Part shown: positions 1 through 6,229 of the stretch, one piece after another
How positions within the stretch are numbered: the stretch's first letter is position 1
Layout: each line of letters begins with the position of its first letter
Source: Candidatus Kuenenbacteria bacterium GW2011_GWA2_42_15
GTDB taxonomy: Bacteria > Patescibacteriota > Patescibacteriia > UBA2196 > GWA2-42-15
Assembly (NCBI GenBank): GCA_000998185.1
Contig: LCCW01000008.1
Span: 1-12,844, forward strand
Length of the DNA stretch: 12,844 nucleotides
Direction: 5' to 3'
Position numbers and translations under genes: made by a program
The notes under the pieces: generated by a model
The model's database searches: none
What the model saw: the letters and a program-made list of their open reading frames with translations, nothing else
Told to the model about the DNA's origin: nothing

Positions 1-306
1 GGTTTGGTGGAAACTCAAGCTTTAATTATGGCTTTAGATAAAAAAATTATTTCAGGCGCTGGATTAGATGTTTTAGAAGAAGAATTTTTTATTAAAGAAG
101 AAAAAGAACTCTTGGCCAAGCCGTTTCAGAAAAAATGTAATTTAAAAACAGTTTTACAAGACCATCTTTTAATTCAGCACCCACGAGTTTTAGTCACCCC
201 GCACAATGCTTTTAATTCTGAAGAGGCATTAAGAAGAATTTTAGACACCACAATTGAAAACATCAAAGCTTGCTTAAAAGGCAAGCCAATAAATTTAGTC
301 AAATAA
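1..306 (+). CDS. D-isomer 2-hydroxyacid dehydrogenase (D-lactate dehydrogenase-like), C-terminal part
   Basis: Partial gene: the frame is open at the first base, and only about the last 101 residues are present, ending at TAA 304-306. Members of this family reduce 2-keto acids such as pyruvate with NADH. Visible here are the end of the Rossmann domain (GLVETQALIMAL, then SGAGLDVLEEE with the conserved acidic residues after GLDV) and the VTPHNAFNSEEAL segment. In that segment the His of TPH is the catalytic acid/base of the family, and the NAFNSEEA wording fits the D-lactate dehydrogenase branch better than phosphoglycerate dehydrogenases. A short insert (about residues 32-50) is lysine/glutamate rich. 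A fermentative NADH-recycling role is inferred. The cupredoxin gene begins 16 bases downstream on the same strand. The exact substrate is unproven. Confidence 0.85.
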   Translation, partial: GLVETQALIMALDKKIISGAGLDVLEEEFFIKEEKELLAKPFQKKCNLKTVLQDHLLIQHPRVLVTPHNAFNSEEALRRILDTTIENIKACLKGKPINLVK

Positions 307-322
307 TTAAATCAGTAATTAT

Positions 323-751
323 ATGACAAAAAATATTATTCTAATTATTATAGTTTTAATTATTATTGCTGGCGGGGCGTGGTGGTTATTTACTTCAGAA
401 GAAAATAAAAATAGTAACCCAGTAATCAATAAAAGTCAGCCAGCTCGTAATCAGGACAAAGAAACAACCACCGGGACAATTAAGGAGTTTACTTTAGAGG
501 CCAGTAATTTTAAATATTCACTTGTTGAAATGCGCGTGAAACAAGGCGAGATCGTGCGGGTGGCATTGATCAACAGAGAAGGTTTTCATGATTTTGTAAT
601 TGATGAATTGAATGCCAGCACAAAACAAATCAGGGCCGGTGAACAGGAAACCATTGAATTTACTGCCAGCCAAAAAGGCCAGTTTGAATATTATTGTTCA
701 GTTGGCAGTCATCGACAGTTAGGCATGAAAGGGAACATGATAGTTGAATAA
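323..751 (+). CDS. Membrane-anchored cupredoxin-domain protein
   Basis: A 142-residue protein with an N-terminal hydrophobic helix (about residues 4-23) that should act as an uncleaved anchor or signal, a polar Asn/Thr/Lys linker (26-52), and one cupredoxin beta-sandwich (about 53-142) facing outward. The type-1 copper ligands are all recognisable: His89 in GFHDF, then Cys125, His130 and Met135 in YYCSVGSHRQLGMKG. This is the C-x4-H-x4-M pattern of small blue-copper proteins, so electron transfer or copper binding at the cell surface is likely. The ATG at 323 lies 16 bases after the dehydrogenase stop, so co-transcription is possible. The stop is only 13 bases from the convergent stop at 765. 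Known family, good ligand match; the partner protein is unknown. Confidence 0.88.
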   Translation: MTKNIILIIIVLIIIAGGAWWLFTSEENKNSNPVINKSQPARNQDKETTTGTIKEFTLEASNFKYSLVEMRVKQGEIVRVALINREGFHDFVIDELNASTKQIRAGEQETIEFTASQKGQFEYYCSVGSHRQLGMKGNMIVE

Positions 752-764
752 ATCCTGAATTATC

Positions 765-1007
765 TTAATCAGCAATGGCTAAAACTATGTGCAAAACAGT
801 AAAAGTAATTGTTAACCAAACAAAAAGACGATGAGCGTAGGCAATAGGTTTAAAGCCTTGCGAGTCGCATTTGTCAGGACCAGGCAGTTCGCCTTTCCAA
901 AGGCATTTGGTTTTTGACCAAGGCATAGCAAAACAAGTCAGAAAGTTTAAAGCCAAAAAAATTGCCGCGATCCGGCCTGACCAAAGAATAAGATTGTAGT
1001 TATCCAT
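765..1007 (-). CDS. Small two-helix membrane protein, Cys/His containing
   Basis: An 80-residue protein not recognised as a named family. I start it at the ATG at 1005-1007, ten bases after the stop of the upstream gene. A longer in-frame start at 1127 would overlap that gene by more than 100 bases and is unlikely. Two membrane helices are predicted by eye (about 8-29 and 61-79), with a loop between them holding Cys35 and Cys47; Cys25 sits at the end of helix 1. His59 and His73, at the mouth of and within helix 2, are 14 residues apart. That spacing is seen in membrane b-type cytochromes, but this is only a resemblance. Its position among copper and hemerythrin genes suggests a redox or metal role, which is inference. 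Confidence 0.6.
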   Translation of the reverse strand: MDNYNLILWSGRIAAIFLALNFLTCFAMPWSKTKCLWKGELPGPDKCDSQGFKPIAYAHRLFVWLTITFTVLHIVLAIAD

Positions 1008-1017
1008 AAGTTTAAAG

Positions 1018-1407
1018 TTAATTATTGATGCTGGTAGCGCCAGCTTGATTGGTTGGCGGAGATGGTTCTCCTGGTGGTTTAACCATGGGAGTTTGGGTAA
1101 CGAGAAGATAGAGGGCAAGGCCGACAAAGAAATCAGTCAAAGATATTAAAATATCAGCCCAGCCGCCGGGCAGAAATTTTAAATGATAGCCCACGCCTAT
1201 GATGACAAAAATGCTGTTTAAAAACAGCGCGTAAACAGAAGTTTTTTTAAAATAAAAAAGCAACGTGACTATCACCGCGTCAAAAAGCGTTAAATAAGGC
1301 AGCCAAGCAATACTTTTATGAATTTTAAAGTGAATTAAGGTGGCCCCAGCTGGCAGACAAAATAATGCCAAGAGCAAGAGCCAGATAATTTTATTTTGTT
1401 TATTCAT
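1018..1407 (-). CDS. Four-helix membrane protein with proline-rich tail, function unknown
   Basis: A 129-residue integral membrane protein starting at the ATG at 1405-1407. Four hydrophobic helices are visible, at about residues 7-24, 34-53, 57-74 and 84-103. A short polar tail follows (VKPPGEPSPPTNQ) that is rich in proline and probably lies outside the membrane. His26, His30 and His75 sit near helix ends. No motif identifies a family. It is the first gene of a two-gene - strand unit with the 80-residue protein downstream (10-base gap), and the pair is divergent from the hemerythrin gene. The ATG is preceded by a tandem 9-base repeat rather than a Shine-Dalgarno sequence. The two proteins may form one membrane complex, which is inference from spacing. 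Confidence 0.65.
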   Translation of the reverse strand: MNKQNKIIWLLLLALFCLPAGATLIHFKIHKSIAWLPYLTLFDAVIVTLLFYFKKTSVYALFLNSIFVIIGVGYHLKFLPGGWADILISLTDFFVGLALYLLVTQTPMVKPPGEPSPPTNQAGATSINN

Positions 1408-1408
1408 A

Positions 1409-1426
1409 GAGTTTAAAGAGTTTAAA
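1409..1426 (-). repeat. Tandem 9-base repeat in the leader of the divergent membrane-protein unit
   Basis: The + strand reads GAGTTTAAA twice without a gap, so the - strand mRNA has TTTAAACTC twice just before the ATG at 1407. A related TTTAAACTT precedes the ATG of the next gene at 1007. The stretch 1408-1506 is an AT-rich divergent intergenic region that must hold promoters for both directions. It contains a TATAAT at 1432-1437 on the + strand, but no convincing -35 partner was found. GGGA at 1494-1497 could serve as a ribosome-binding site for the gene at 1507. Confidence 0.4.
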
Positions 1427-1506
1427 ATATTTATAATTAAGACCTTTAATTAAGTATATCATTAAAATGTTTATTTGAAAAAGACAAATAAACGGGAATA
1501 AAATAT

Positions 1507-2259
1507 ATGAACCAAGAAAAAATTCAACAATTGACTAATCTTTTAAAAAGATTAAATTCAGACGGCATTACACCAGCTCTCAAACAAGAAGCTAAAGAAT
1601 TTTTAACTGACCTTAACCCAGCTGAATTAAGCATGGCTGAACAGGAATTAATCAAAGCTGGTTTAAAGCCAGAAGATTTAAGGCATCTTTGCGCTGCCCA
1701 TATAGAGATGTTAAAAGAAAATTTAAAACAAAATGTTGAACTGCCCGCAGGACATATGATTGACACCTTGCAAAAAGAACATGAGAAAATTTTATCTTTT
1801 TTGGATAAGTTAGAAACGGTTAATCAAACAATTCAAAAAATGGAAAGCTATCAAGCAGAAGATAAGGAATGGCAGGAGTTAAAACATGTTACTGAACATT
1901 TGATTGGCGCTGAACCGCACCATCAAAGAGAAGAGCAGATTCTTTTTCCAGAACTGGAAAAACGCGGCGTTTTTGGTCCCCCGCAGGTGATGCTGGCAGA
2001 ACATGAGGATTTAAGAAAGCATAAGCACGAACTGGAAAGGTTGGTGAATGAAGCTGAAACGTTTAACTTTACTGATTTAAAAAACCAATTAGACGCCACC
2101 GCTAAATTTTTAGTCTTTAATCTGCGCGATCATATTTTTAAGGAAAATAATATTTTATACCCGACGGCTTTAGAAGTCATTACTGAAGCAGAGATTTGGC
2201 AAGACATGAAAGCCAGAGCAGACAAAATTGGTTATTGCTGTTTTACCCCCACACCATAA
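1507..2259 (+). CDS. DUF438 / hemerythrin HHE-domain protein
   Basis: A 250-residue soluble protein with two parts. Residues about 1-70 match the DUF438 domain: a helical region ending LSMAEQELIKAGLKPEDL and then RHLCAAHIEML. Residues about 80-220 form a hemerythrin-like four-helix bundle. Its candidate di-iron ligands are His92 (KEHEK), His138/His139 with Glu143 (PHHQREEQILFP), His166 (AEHEDL), and His209 with Glu213 (RDHIFKENNILYP). Such proteins bind a di-iron centre that responds to O2 or NO. Many DUF438-hemerythrin proteins carry a further PAS domain; it is absent here. The C-terminus CCFTPTP is encoded by the left arm of a hairpin whose loop contains the stop codon. Sensing or scavenging of O2/NO is inferred from the family; no catalytic output domain is visible. 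Confidence 0.88.
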   Translation: MNQEKIQQLTNLLKRLNSDGITPALKQEAKEFLTDLNPAELSMAEQELIKAGLKPEDLRHLCAAHIEMLKENLKQNVELPAGHMIDTLQKEHEKILSFLDKLETVNQTIQKMESYQAEDKEWQELKHVTEHLIGAEPHHQREEQILFPELEKRGVFGPPQVMLAEHEDLRKHKHELERLVNEAETFNFTDLKNQLDATAKFLVFNLRDHIFKENNILYPTALEVITEAEIWQDMKARADKIGYCCFTPTP

Positions 2260-2278
2260 CTTTGTTTGGTGTGGGGGT
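2245..2278 (+). terminator. Perfect 12-bp hairpin spanning the stop codon of the hemerythrin gene
   Basis: The left arm 2245-2256 (ACCCCCACACCA) and right arm 2267-2278 (TGGTGTGGGGGT) are exact reverse complements around a 10-base loop that begins with the TAA stop. Only three T residues, counting the arm's last base, follow. It is therefore a strong hairpin but a poor classical intrinsic terminator. It separates the hemerythrin gene from the DsrE-like gene at 2310. It could instead be an attenuator or an mRNA 3'-end stabiliser. Confidence 0.6.
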
Positions 2279-2309
2279 TTACGCCAGAAAAATAATTAAT
2301 TTTAAAATT

Positions 2310-2633
2310 ATGAAGCTTGCTATGATTATCTCAACTAATAATCCGGAAACTAATTGGAATGCCTTGCGTTTGGCTAATTTTGCCGTTAAGCAAAACGACG
2401 AAGTTAAACTTTTTCTTATTGGCCAAGGAGTTGAATATGAGTCGGGTAGTTCTGAAAAATTTAATATCCAGGCACAAGTGAAAGAATTTTTACTGTCTGA
2501 TAAAACACAAATTCTCGCTTGCGGCACCTGCTTAAAACTACGCCAACAAGAAGTAACTGAAACTTGCCCAATAAGCACCCTGAAGGATTTGCATTCGTTG
2601 ATAAAAGAAAGCGATAAAATTTTAACTTTTTAG
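2310..2633 (+). CDS. DsrE-like (YchN-type) sulfur-relay family protein
   Basis: A 107-residue soluble protein resembling the DsrE/DsrF/YchN fold. The N-terminal strand MKLAMIISTNNPE leads into a helix (WNALRLANFAVKQNDEV), then the strand KLFLIGQGVE, and later ILACGTCLKLR. The CGTC motif gives Cys71 and Cys74 at the usual place of the persulfide cysteine, and Cys86 follows. I chose the ATG at 2310 because it begins the first beta strand; an in-frame start further left would overlap the hemerythrin gene and the hairpin. Family members carry or reduce sulfane sulfur, or act as small redox-responsive accessory proteins. Here it lies between hemerythrin and a SHOCT/copper-ATPase pair, so a role in metal or oxidative stress is plausible but inferred. 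No Shine-Dalgarno sequence is evident. Confidence 0.75.
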   Translation: MKLAMIISTNNPETNWNALRLANFAVKQNDEVKLFLIGQGVEYESGSSEKFNIQAQVKEFLLSDKTQILACGTCLKLRQQEVTETCPISTLKDLHSLIKESDKILTF

Positions 2634-2675
2634 TTAAAGGTCACGAAAAAATTAATAAATATTTAATAAAAATTT

Positions 2676-2909
2676 ATGATGTGGTCATTTTACAACAATC
2701 CAATGGGTTTTGGCTTTGGCTGGATATTTATGATGCTGTTTTGGATTTTGATTGTCTGGGGTATTATCGCTTTTGTCAGATGGACGGTCAGTCAAAACGA
2801 GAAAGAAAAAGGACAAGAAAAAAGCGCTCTTGATATTTTAAAAGAACGCTATGCCAAAGGTGAGATTGATAAACAAGAGTTTGAGGAGAAAAAGAAAGAT
2901 TTAAATTAA
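2676..2909 (+). CDS. Small SHOCT-domain membrane protein
   Basis: A 77-residue protein with one strongly hydrophobic, Trp/Phe-rich membrane helix (about residues 13-37), a charged linker, and a C-terminal SHOCT (short C-terminal) motif at about 51-75: ALDILKERYAKGEIDKQEFE. SHOCT modules are thought to mediate oligomerisation and are often attached to one-helix membrane proteins. The region before the helix is Met/Phe/Gly rich (MMWSFYNNPMGFGFG). Methionines of this kind could contact copper, but that is speculation. The gene lies 42 bases after the DsrE-like gene and 60 bases before the copper ATPase on the same strand. Small SHOCT proteins next to CopA-type pumps are a recurrent arrangement. 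The start is either of two adjacent ATG codons (2676 or 2679). Confidence 0.8.
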   Translation: MMWSFYNNPMGFGFGWIFMMLFWILIVWGIIAFVRWTVSQNEKEKGQEKSALDILKERYAKGEIDKQEFEEKKKDLN

Positions 2910-2969
2910 ACCATAACTTAACAATGCCATTATGATTCCCGTGCTTTATGATAAGGCAATTGTTTTGGA

Positions 2970-5963
2970 ATGCAGCAATTAAATTATAAACATATGCAAA
3001 AAATAAATTTAAAAATCAATGGCATGCATTGTTCTTCCTGCGAAAAAATTATTACAGCGGAACTGTCCGAACTGCCCGGCGCGGTTAATATCAAAATAGA
3101 CGCTCTTGCCGGCACAGGCAGTTTGGAGATTGATGAATCAAAGGTGAGTTTGGAGCAGATTCGCTCGGCCGTAAAAACCGCTGGTTATGAAGTCACGGCT
3201 ATAAATACCGAGGATATTCCCGTGGCACAAAACGAAATCATCGTGAAACAACACACGGTTGATTTGGGCGAACCATTAAAAATAAAATTAGAAACCAATG
3301 TGGAGGCCCAGGGCCGCGTCAAAGAAGGGACTGACGGCAAAACATTTTTTGAAGGCAGTGTTAAAAACCATAAAGTCGCGGAAATTTTTTGGCCGCAAAA
3401 ATACAGCGAGCCAAATAGTTTTATTGCTAAATTATCAAGCGCCGCCAACCTGTCAAAACTTTTTGACGCAGTTAATGGCTCGGACGATCATGCTAGTCAT
3501 ACTCTGGCGGCAGAGCATAATACTAAGACAACAAATTCAACAATGCCGGCGGAAGCCGTCAATAGCAGTGGTATTAGTAATGGCCGGGTGAATTTATCCA
3601 TATCCGGCATGCATTGCGCTTCGTGCGCCGGATTGATTGAACGATCGCTTAGGAAAGTAGCCGGCGTCAAACAAGCCAATGTTAATTTTGCCGCGGAAAA
3701 AGCTTTAGTGACTTTTGATCAGTCAGCCGTTCAAGTTAATAATTTGGTTGAAGCAGTGAAAAAAGCCGGTTATGGCGCGGAGGCGGTGGATGTCAAAGAC
3801 ACGGAATATGACAGCCGCAAACACGCGGCTGTCATTAAGGGTTATCAAAAAAAGTTTTGGTTTAGTTTTGGCTTGAGTTTGCCCATGTTCTATTTCATGC
3901 TTTTGGATTTTTTTAAATGGTTGCCGGGAGCCACGAGTTTATCCCCGTATTTTGGCATCATCTCATTCATTTTCACCATTCCCGTGCAATTCATAATCGG
4001 CGCGGGATTCTATCGCGGTTTTTGGTCATCTTTGAAAATGAAAACATTTAATATGGATTCTTTGATTGCCATTGGCACTTCAACTGCTTTTTTCTACAGC
4101 GCGATCAATTATATTTTATATGTTGTGAAAAACGGATCGCTCATTGGTTTAGCTGGCAAAATTCCCGACCTTTATTTTGAAACCGCGGCCTTCCTGATTA
4201 CCTTTGTCATTTTGGGCAAATGGCTGGAAGTCAGGACCAAGGGCAAAACTTCGGAGTCAATTAAAAAATTAATGGGCTTGCAACCGAAAATTGCCCGGGT
4301 TATCCGCAATGGCGCGACTGAAGATATCGCGATTGAAGCCGTTCAACACGGGGATATAGTGGTGGTTCGGCCCGGCGAGAAAATTCCGGTTGATGGGAAA
4401 ATTACGCGCGGCTCTTCAGCCGTGGATGAATCCATGCTTACTGGCGAATCATTGCCCAAGGAAAAAAATATTGGGGACACAGTAGTGGCTGGCTCAGTCA
4501 ATAAAGTCGGCAGTTTTGAATTTGAAACCACGGCCGTGGGCAGTGAAACTGCTCTGGCGCAGATTATCCGCATTGTAGAAGAAGCGCAAGGATCCAAAGC
4601 GCCGATTCAGGGTTTTGCTGATAAAATTTCCGCCTGGTTTGTGCCGATCGTGATTGGTATTGCGGTCATCACCTTCAGCATTTGGTATTTCTTTTTGGGC
4701 GCGAGTCTGGCTTTTGCTCTAATGGCATTTACCGCGGTCATTGTTATTGCTTGTCCCTGCGCCTTGGGACTGGCCACGCCAACATCACTTATGGTGGGCA
4801 CTGGCAAAGGGGCCGAATACGGTATTTTGATCAAGGGTGGCGAACCATTGGAAGCGGCCTGCAAAATCAACGCGGTTATTTTTGATAAAACCGGCACCCT
4901 GACTCATGGCAAGCCAGAAGTGACAGACACCCTGGCCTTTGGCCAACTGGATGAGGAAGAAATCTTGGGTTTGGCCGCCAGTTTGGAAAAACTTTCCGAA
5001 CACCCCTTGGCAGAAGCCATTTGTAATTATGCCAAGGAAGAAGGCTTGAATATGAGCGAAGTTGTGAATTTCAAAGCGATTCCCGGTCATGGCGTTGAAG
5101 GTGAAATAAATGGTATCAAATATTATCTTGGCAACAGGCGATTGGTCGCGGATCTGTTGCATCTTTCTTTGGATAAAGTGAATCGCAAGCTGGAAAAATT
5201 GGAAAAACAGGGTAAAACCGCCATGATACTCGTGAGCGCCAATGACATCATCGGCGCGATTGCCGTGGCTGACACAGTCAAGCCCACTTCGCGGCCGGCC
5301 GTGGAAAAATTGCAAAAATTGGGCATTGAAGTTTATATGATCACCGGCGACAACAGCCGCACGGCCGAAGCCATTGCCAGTCAAGTTGGCATCACCCAGA
5401 TCTTGGCCGAAGTTTTACCGGAAGACAAAGCGAATGAAGTGAAAAAGCTACAAGCCATTGGCAAGAAAGTCGCTATGGTCGGCGATGGCATTAATGACGC
5501 GCCGGCCTTGGCCCAGGCAGATCTCGGTATGGCCATGGGCTCGGGCACGGATGTGGCTATGGAAACAGGCGGGGTGGTGATTATGAAAGACGACCTGAAT
5601 GATGTGGTCACGGCGTTTCAATTGTCGCGCGAAACTATGGCAAAAATCAAACAGAATATGTTTTTCGCTTTATTTTATAATGTCATTGGCATACCGATTG
5701 CGGCCAGAATTTTTATGGCTTTTGGCTTGATCTTAAAACCGGAACTGGCCGGACTGGCCATGGCACTCTCTTCAATATCAGTTGTTTCCAATTCCCTGCT
5801 TTTAAAGTTGTTTAAGCCGGGTAAGCGCAATTACGCGTCGCTTGTCGCGCCGATCATCATGGTTCTATTATTCACCGGGCTTTTTATTGAATTTGCCAGA
5901 TTTAGCGCGGGCATGGAGAATAAAGAAATATCAACCACGGTAACAGTTGAAAATAAAAAATAA
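2970..5963 (+). CDS. copA: Cu(I)-transporting P1B-type ATPase (CopA-like)
   Basis: A 997-residue pump that exports Cu(I) from the cytoplasm using ATP. Numbering is from the ATG at 2970; the in-frame ATG at 2994 (residue 9) begins closer to the first domain and is equally likely. Two heavy-metal-associated domains carry GMHCSSC (Cys21/Cys24) and GMHCASC (Cys216/Cys219). Then come the membrane region with CPC (595-597), the actuator TGES (491-494), the phosphorylation site DKTGT (Asp639), the nucleotide-domain HP (678-679) and hinge GDGIND (838-843). The signatures N896-x6-YN-x4-P909 and M931-x2-SS-x5-N941 are those of subgroup P1B-1, which supports Cu(I). Odd points: about 115 residues separate the two metal domains, with a His-rich stretch (174-183), and an extra hydrophobic helix (about 957-976) follows the usual last one. 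The gene looks more GC-rich than its neighbours. Confidence 0.95.
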   Translation: MQQLNYKHMQKINLKINGMHCSSCEKIITAELSELPGAVNIKIDALAGTGSLEIDESKVSLEQIRSAVKTAGYEVTAINTEDIPVAQNEIIVKQHTVDLGEPLKIKLETNVEAQGRVKEGTDGKTFFEGSVKNHKVAEIFWPQKYSEPNSFIAKLSSAANLSKLFDAVNGSDDHASHTLAAEHNTKTTNSTMPAEAVNSSGISNGRVNLSISGMHCASCAGLIERSLRKVAGVKQANVNFAAEKALVTFDQSAVQVNNLVEAVKKAGYGAEAVDVKDTEYDSRKHAAVIKGYQKKFWFSFGLSLPMFYFMLLDFFKWLPGATSLSPYFGIISFIFTIPVQFIIGAGFYRGFWSSLKMKTFNMDSLIAIGTSTAFFYSAINYILYVVKNGSLIGLAGKIPDLYFETAAFLITFVILGKWLEVRTKGKTSESIKKLMGLQPKIARVIRNGATEDIAIEAVQHGDIVVVRPGEKIPVDGKITRGSSAVDESMLTGESLPKEKNIGDTVVAGSVNKVGSFEFETTAVGSETALAQIIRIVEEAQGSKAPIQGFADKISAWFVPIVIGIAVITFSIWYFFLGASLAFALMAFTAVIVIACPCALGLATPTSLMVGTGKGAEYGILIKGGEPLEAACKINAVIFDKTGTLTHGKPEVTDTLAFGQLDEEEILGLAASLEKLSEHPLAEAICNYAKEEGLNMSEVVNFKAIPGHGVEGEINGIKYYLGNRRLVADLLHLSLDKVNRKLEKLEKQGKTAMILVSANDIIGAIAVADTVKPTSRPAVEKLQKLGIEVYMITGDNSRTAEAIASQVGITQILAEVLPEDKANEVKKLQAIGKKVAMVGDGINDAPALAQADLGMAMGSGTDVAMETGGVVIMKDDLNDVVTAFQLSRETMAKIKQNMFFALFYNVIGIPIAARIFMAFGLILKPELAGLAMALSSISVVSNSLLLKLFKPGKRNYASLVAPIIMVLLFTGLFIEFARFSAGMENKEISTTVTVENKK

Positions 5964-6031
5964 TACACAAAGTACTATTTTTGATCTTCGTCAAAATCCA
6001 TTTAAATTTATTTTTTTTGGCAGTTTAAAAG

Positions 6032-6065
6032 CGCAATTGCTGGACGAAGCTCGAACCTTTTTTGA
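6032..6065 (+). repeat. 34-base repeat, copy A, apparently a coding relic
   Basis: It matches 12808-12841 at 31 of 34 positions in the same orientation. In one frame both copies read QLL(D/N)EARTFFE. Two of the three differences are synonymous (CTG/TTG and TTT/TTC) and the third changes Asp to Asn. Here the frame has no start codon upstream and hits TGA at 6079-6081, so this copy looks like a fragment. The upstream SL residues are also shared. Confidence 0.55.
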
Positions 6066-6083
6066 ACAAAATCCTGACTGATT

Positions 6084-6100
6084 GCCGCGCGAAGCGCGGC
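6084..6100 (+). repeat. Perfect 7-bp hairpin with GAA triloop
   Basis: GCCGCGC, loop GAA, GCGCGGC. Its centre is GCGAAGC, a DNA sequence known to form an exceptionally stable mini-hairpin. It has the same GCC...GAA...GGC layout as the hairpins at 6207-6221 and 11666-11680. No T-tract follows on either strand. Confidence 0.65.
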
Positions 6101-6149
6101 AGAGACTGAACGCTCGGGCGGGCGAAAAGGAAGGGGGTTGGGGGGAAAG

Positions 6150-6201
6150 AATTTTTGCCCGCCCTCGCTTTCCGATTCCGATTTTTCCGCCGCCGCAATT
6201 T
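6150..6201 (-). repeat. Dispersed GC-rich repeat core, copy 1
   Basis: Its reverse complement matches 11559-11609. A 46-base stretch (6150-6195 against 11564-11609) is identical, with one indel beyond it. On the - strand one frame reads GGGKIGIGKRGRAK. It lies just beyond the end of the glycosyltransferase gene, so it would be in that gene's 3' untranslated RNA. Confidence 0.8.
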
Positions 6202-6202
6202 T

Positions 6203-6228
6203 TCGTGCCAGTGAAACTGGCGCACCGC
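6203..6228 (-). repeat. Conserved 26-base hairpin element, copy 1, after the glycosyltransferase stop
   Basis: Contains the stem GCCAGT, loop GAA, ACTGGC (6207-6221), flanked by TCGT and GCACCGC. It is shared with 11662-11687 in the same orientation. All four differences fall in two stem base pairs and keep pairing. It begins one base past the stop codon of the - strand glycosyltransferase gene (stop TAG at 6230-6232). Confidence 0.7.
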
Positions 6229-6229
6229 G

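Larger units (their letters stand above)
5964..6229. other. Intergenic region holding composite GC-rich repeats
   Basis: This lies between the convergent ends of the copper ATPase and the glycosyltransferase. It holds an AT-rich start with a weak TTTTGA/TCAAAA hairpin and, further on, a run of eight T residues. Next come a segment repeated at the right end of the window, a GC hairpin, an 8-bp inverted repeat (6116-6123 with 6157-6164), and two elements shared with the 11530-11690 region. Open frames through it on both strands give low-complexity peptides and are judged to be repeat-derived, not genes. Confidence 0.6.

Noticed and set aside
1475..1504. Promoter TTGAAA, 18 bases, TAAAAT before the hemerythrin gene
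   Set aside because: Its predicted transcription start would fall inside the coding sequence after the ATG at 1507, so it is probably a chance match in AT-rich DNA.
4785..5384. A 199-residue open frame on the - strand inside the copper ATPase
   Set aside because: Antisense to conserved ATPase motifs, Gly/Phe/His-rich shadow composition, no recognisable domain.
6079..6081. TGA within an otherwise open frame, considered as recoded TGA (Gly or Trp) as in some candidate phyla
   Set aside because: Convincing genes use TGA as a true stop, for example 7396-7398 at the nucleotidyltransferase end, and Trp is encoded by TGG throughout; the frame here is a relic.
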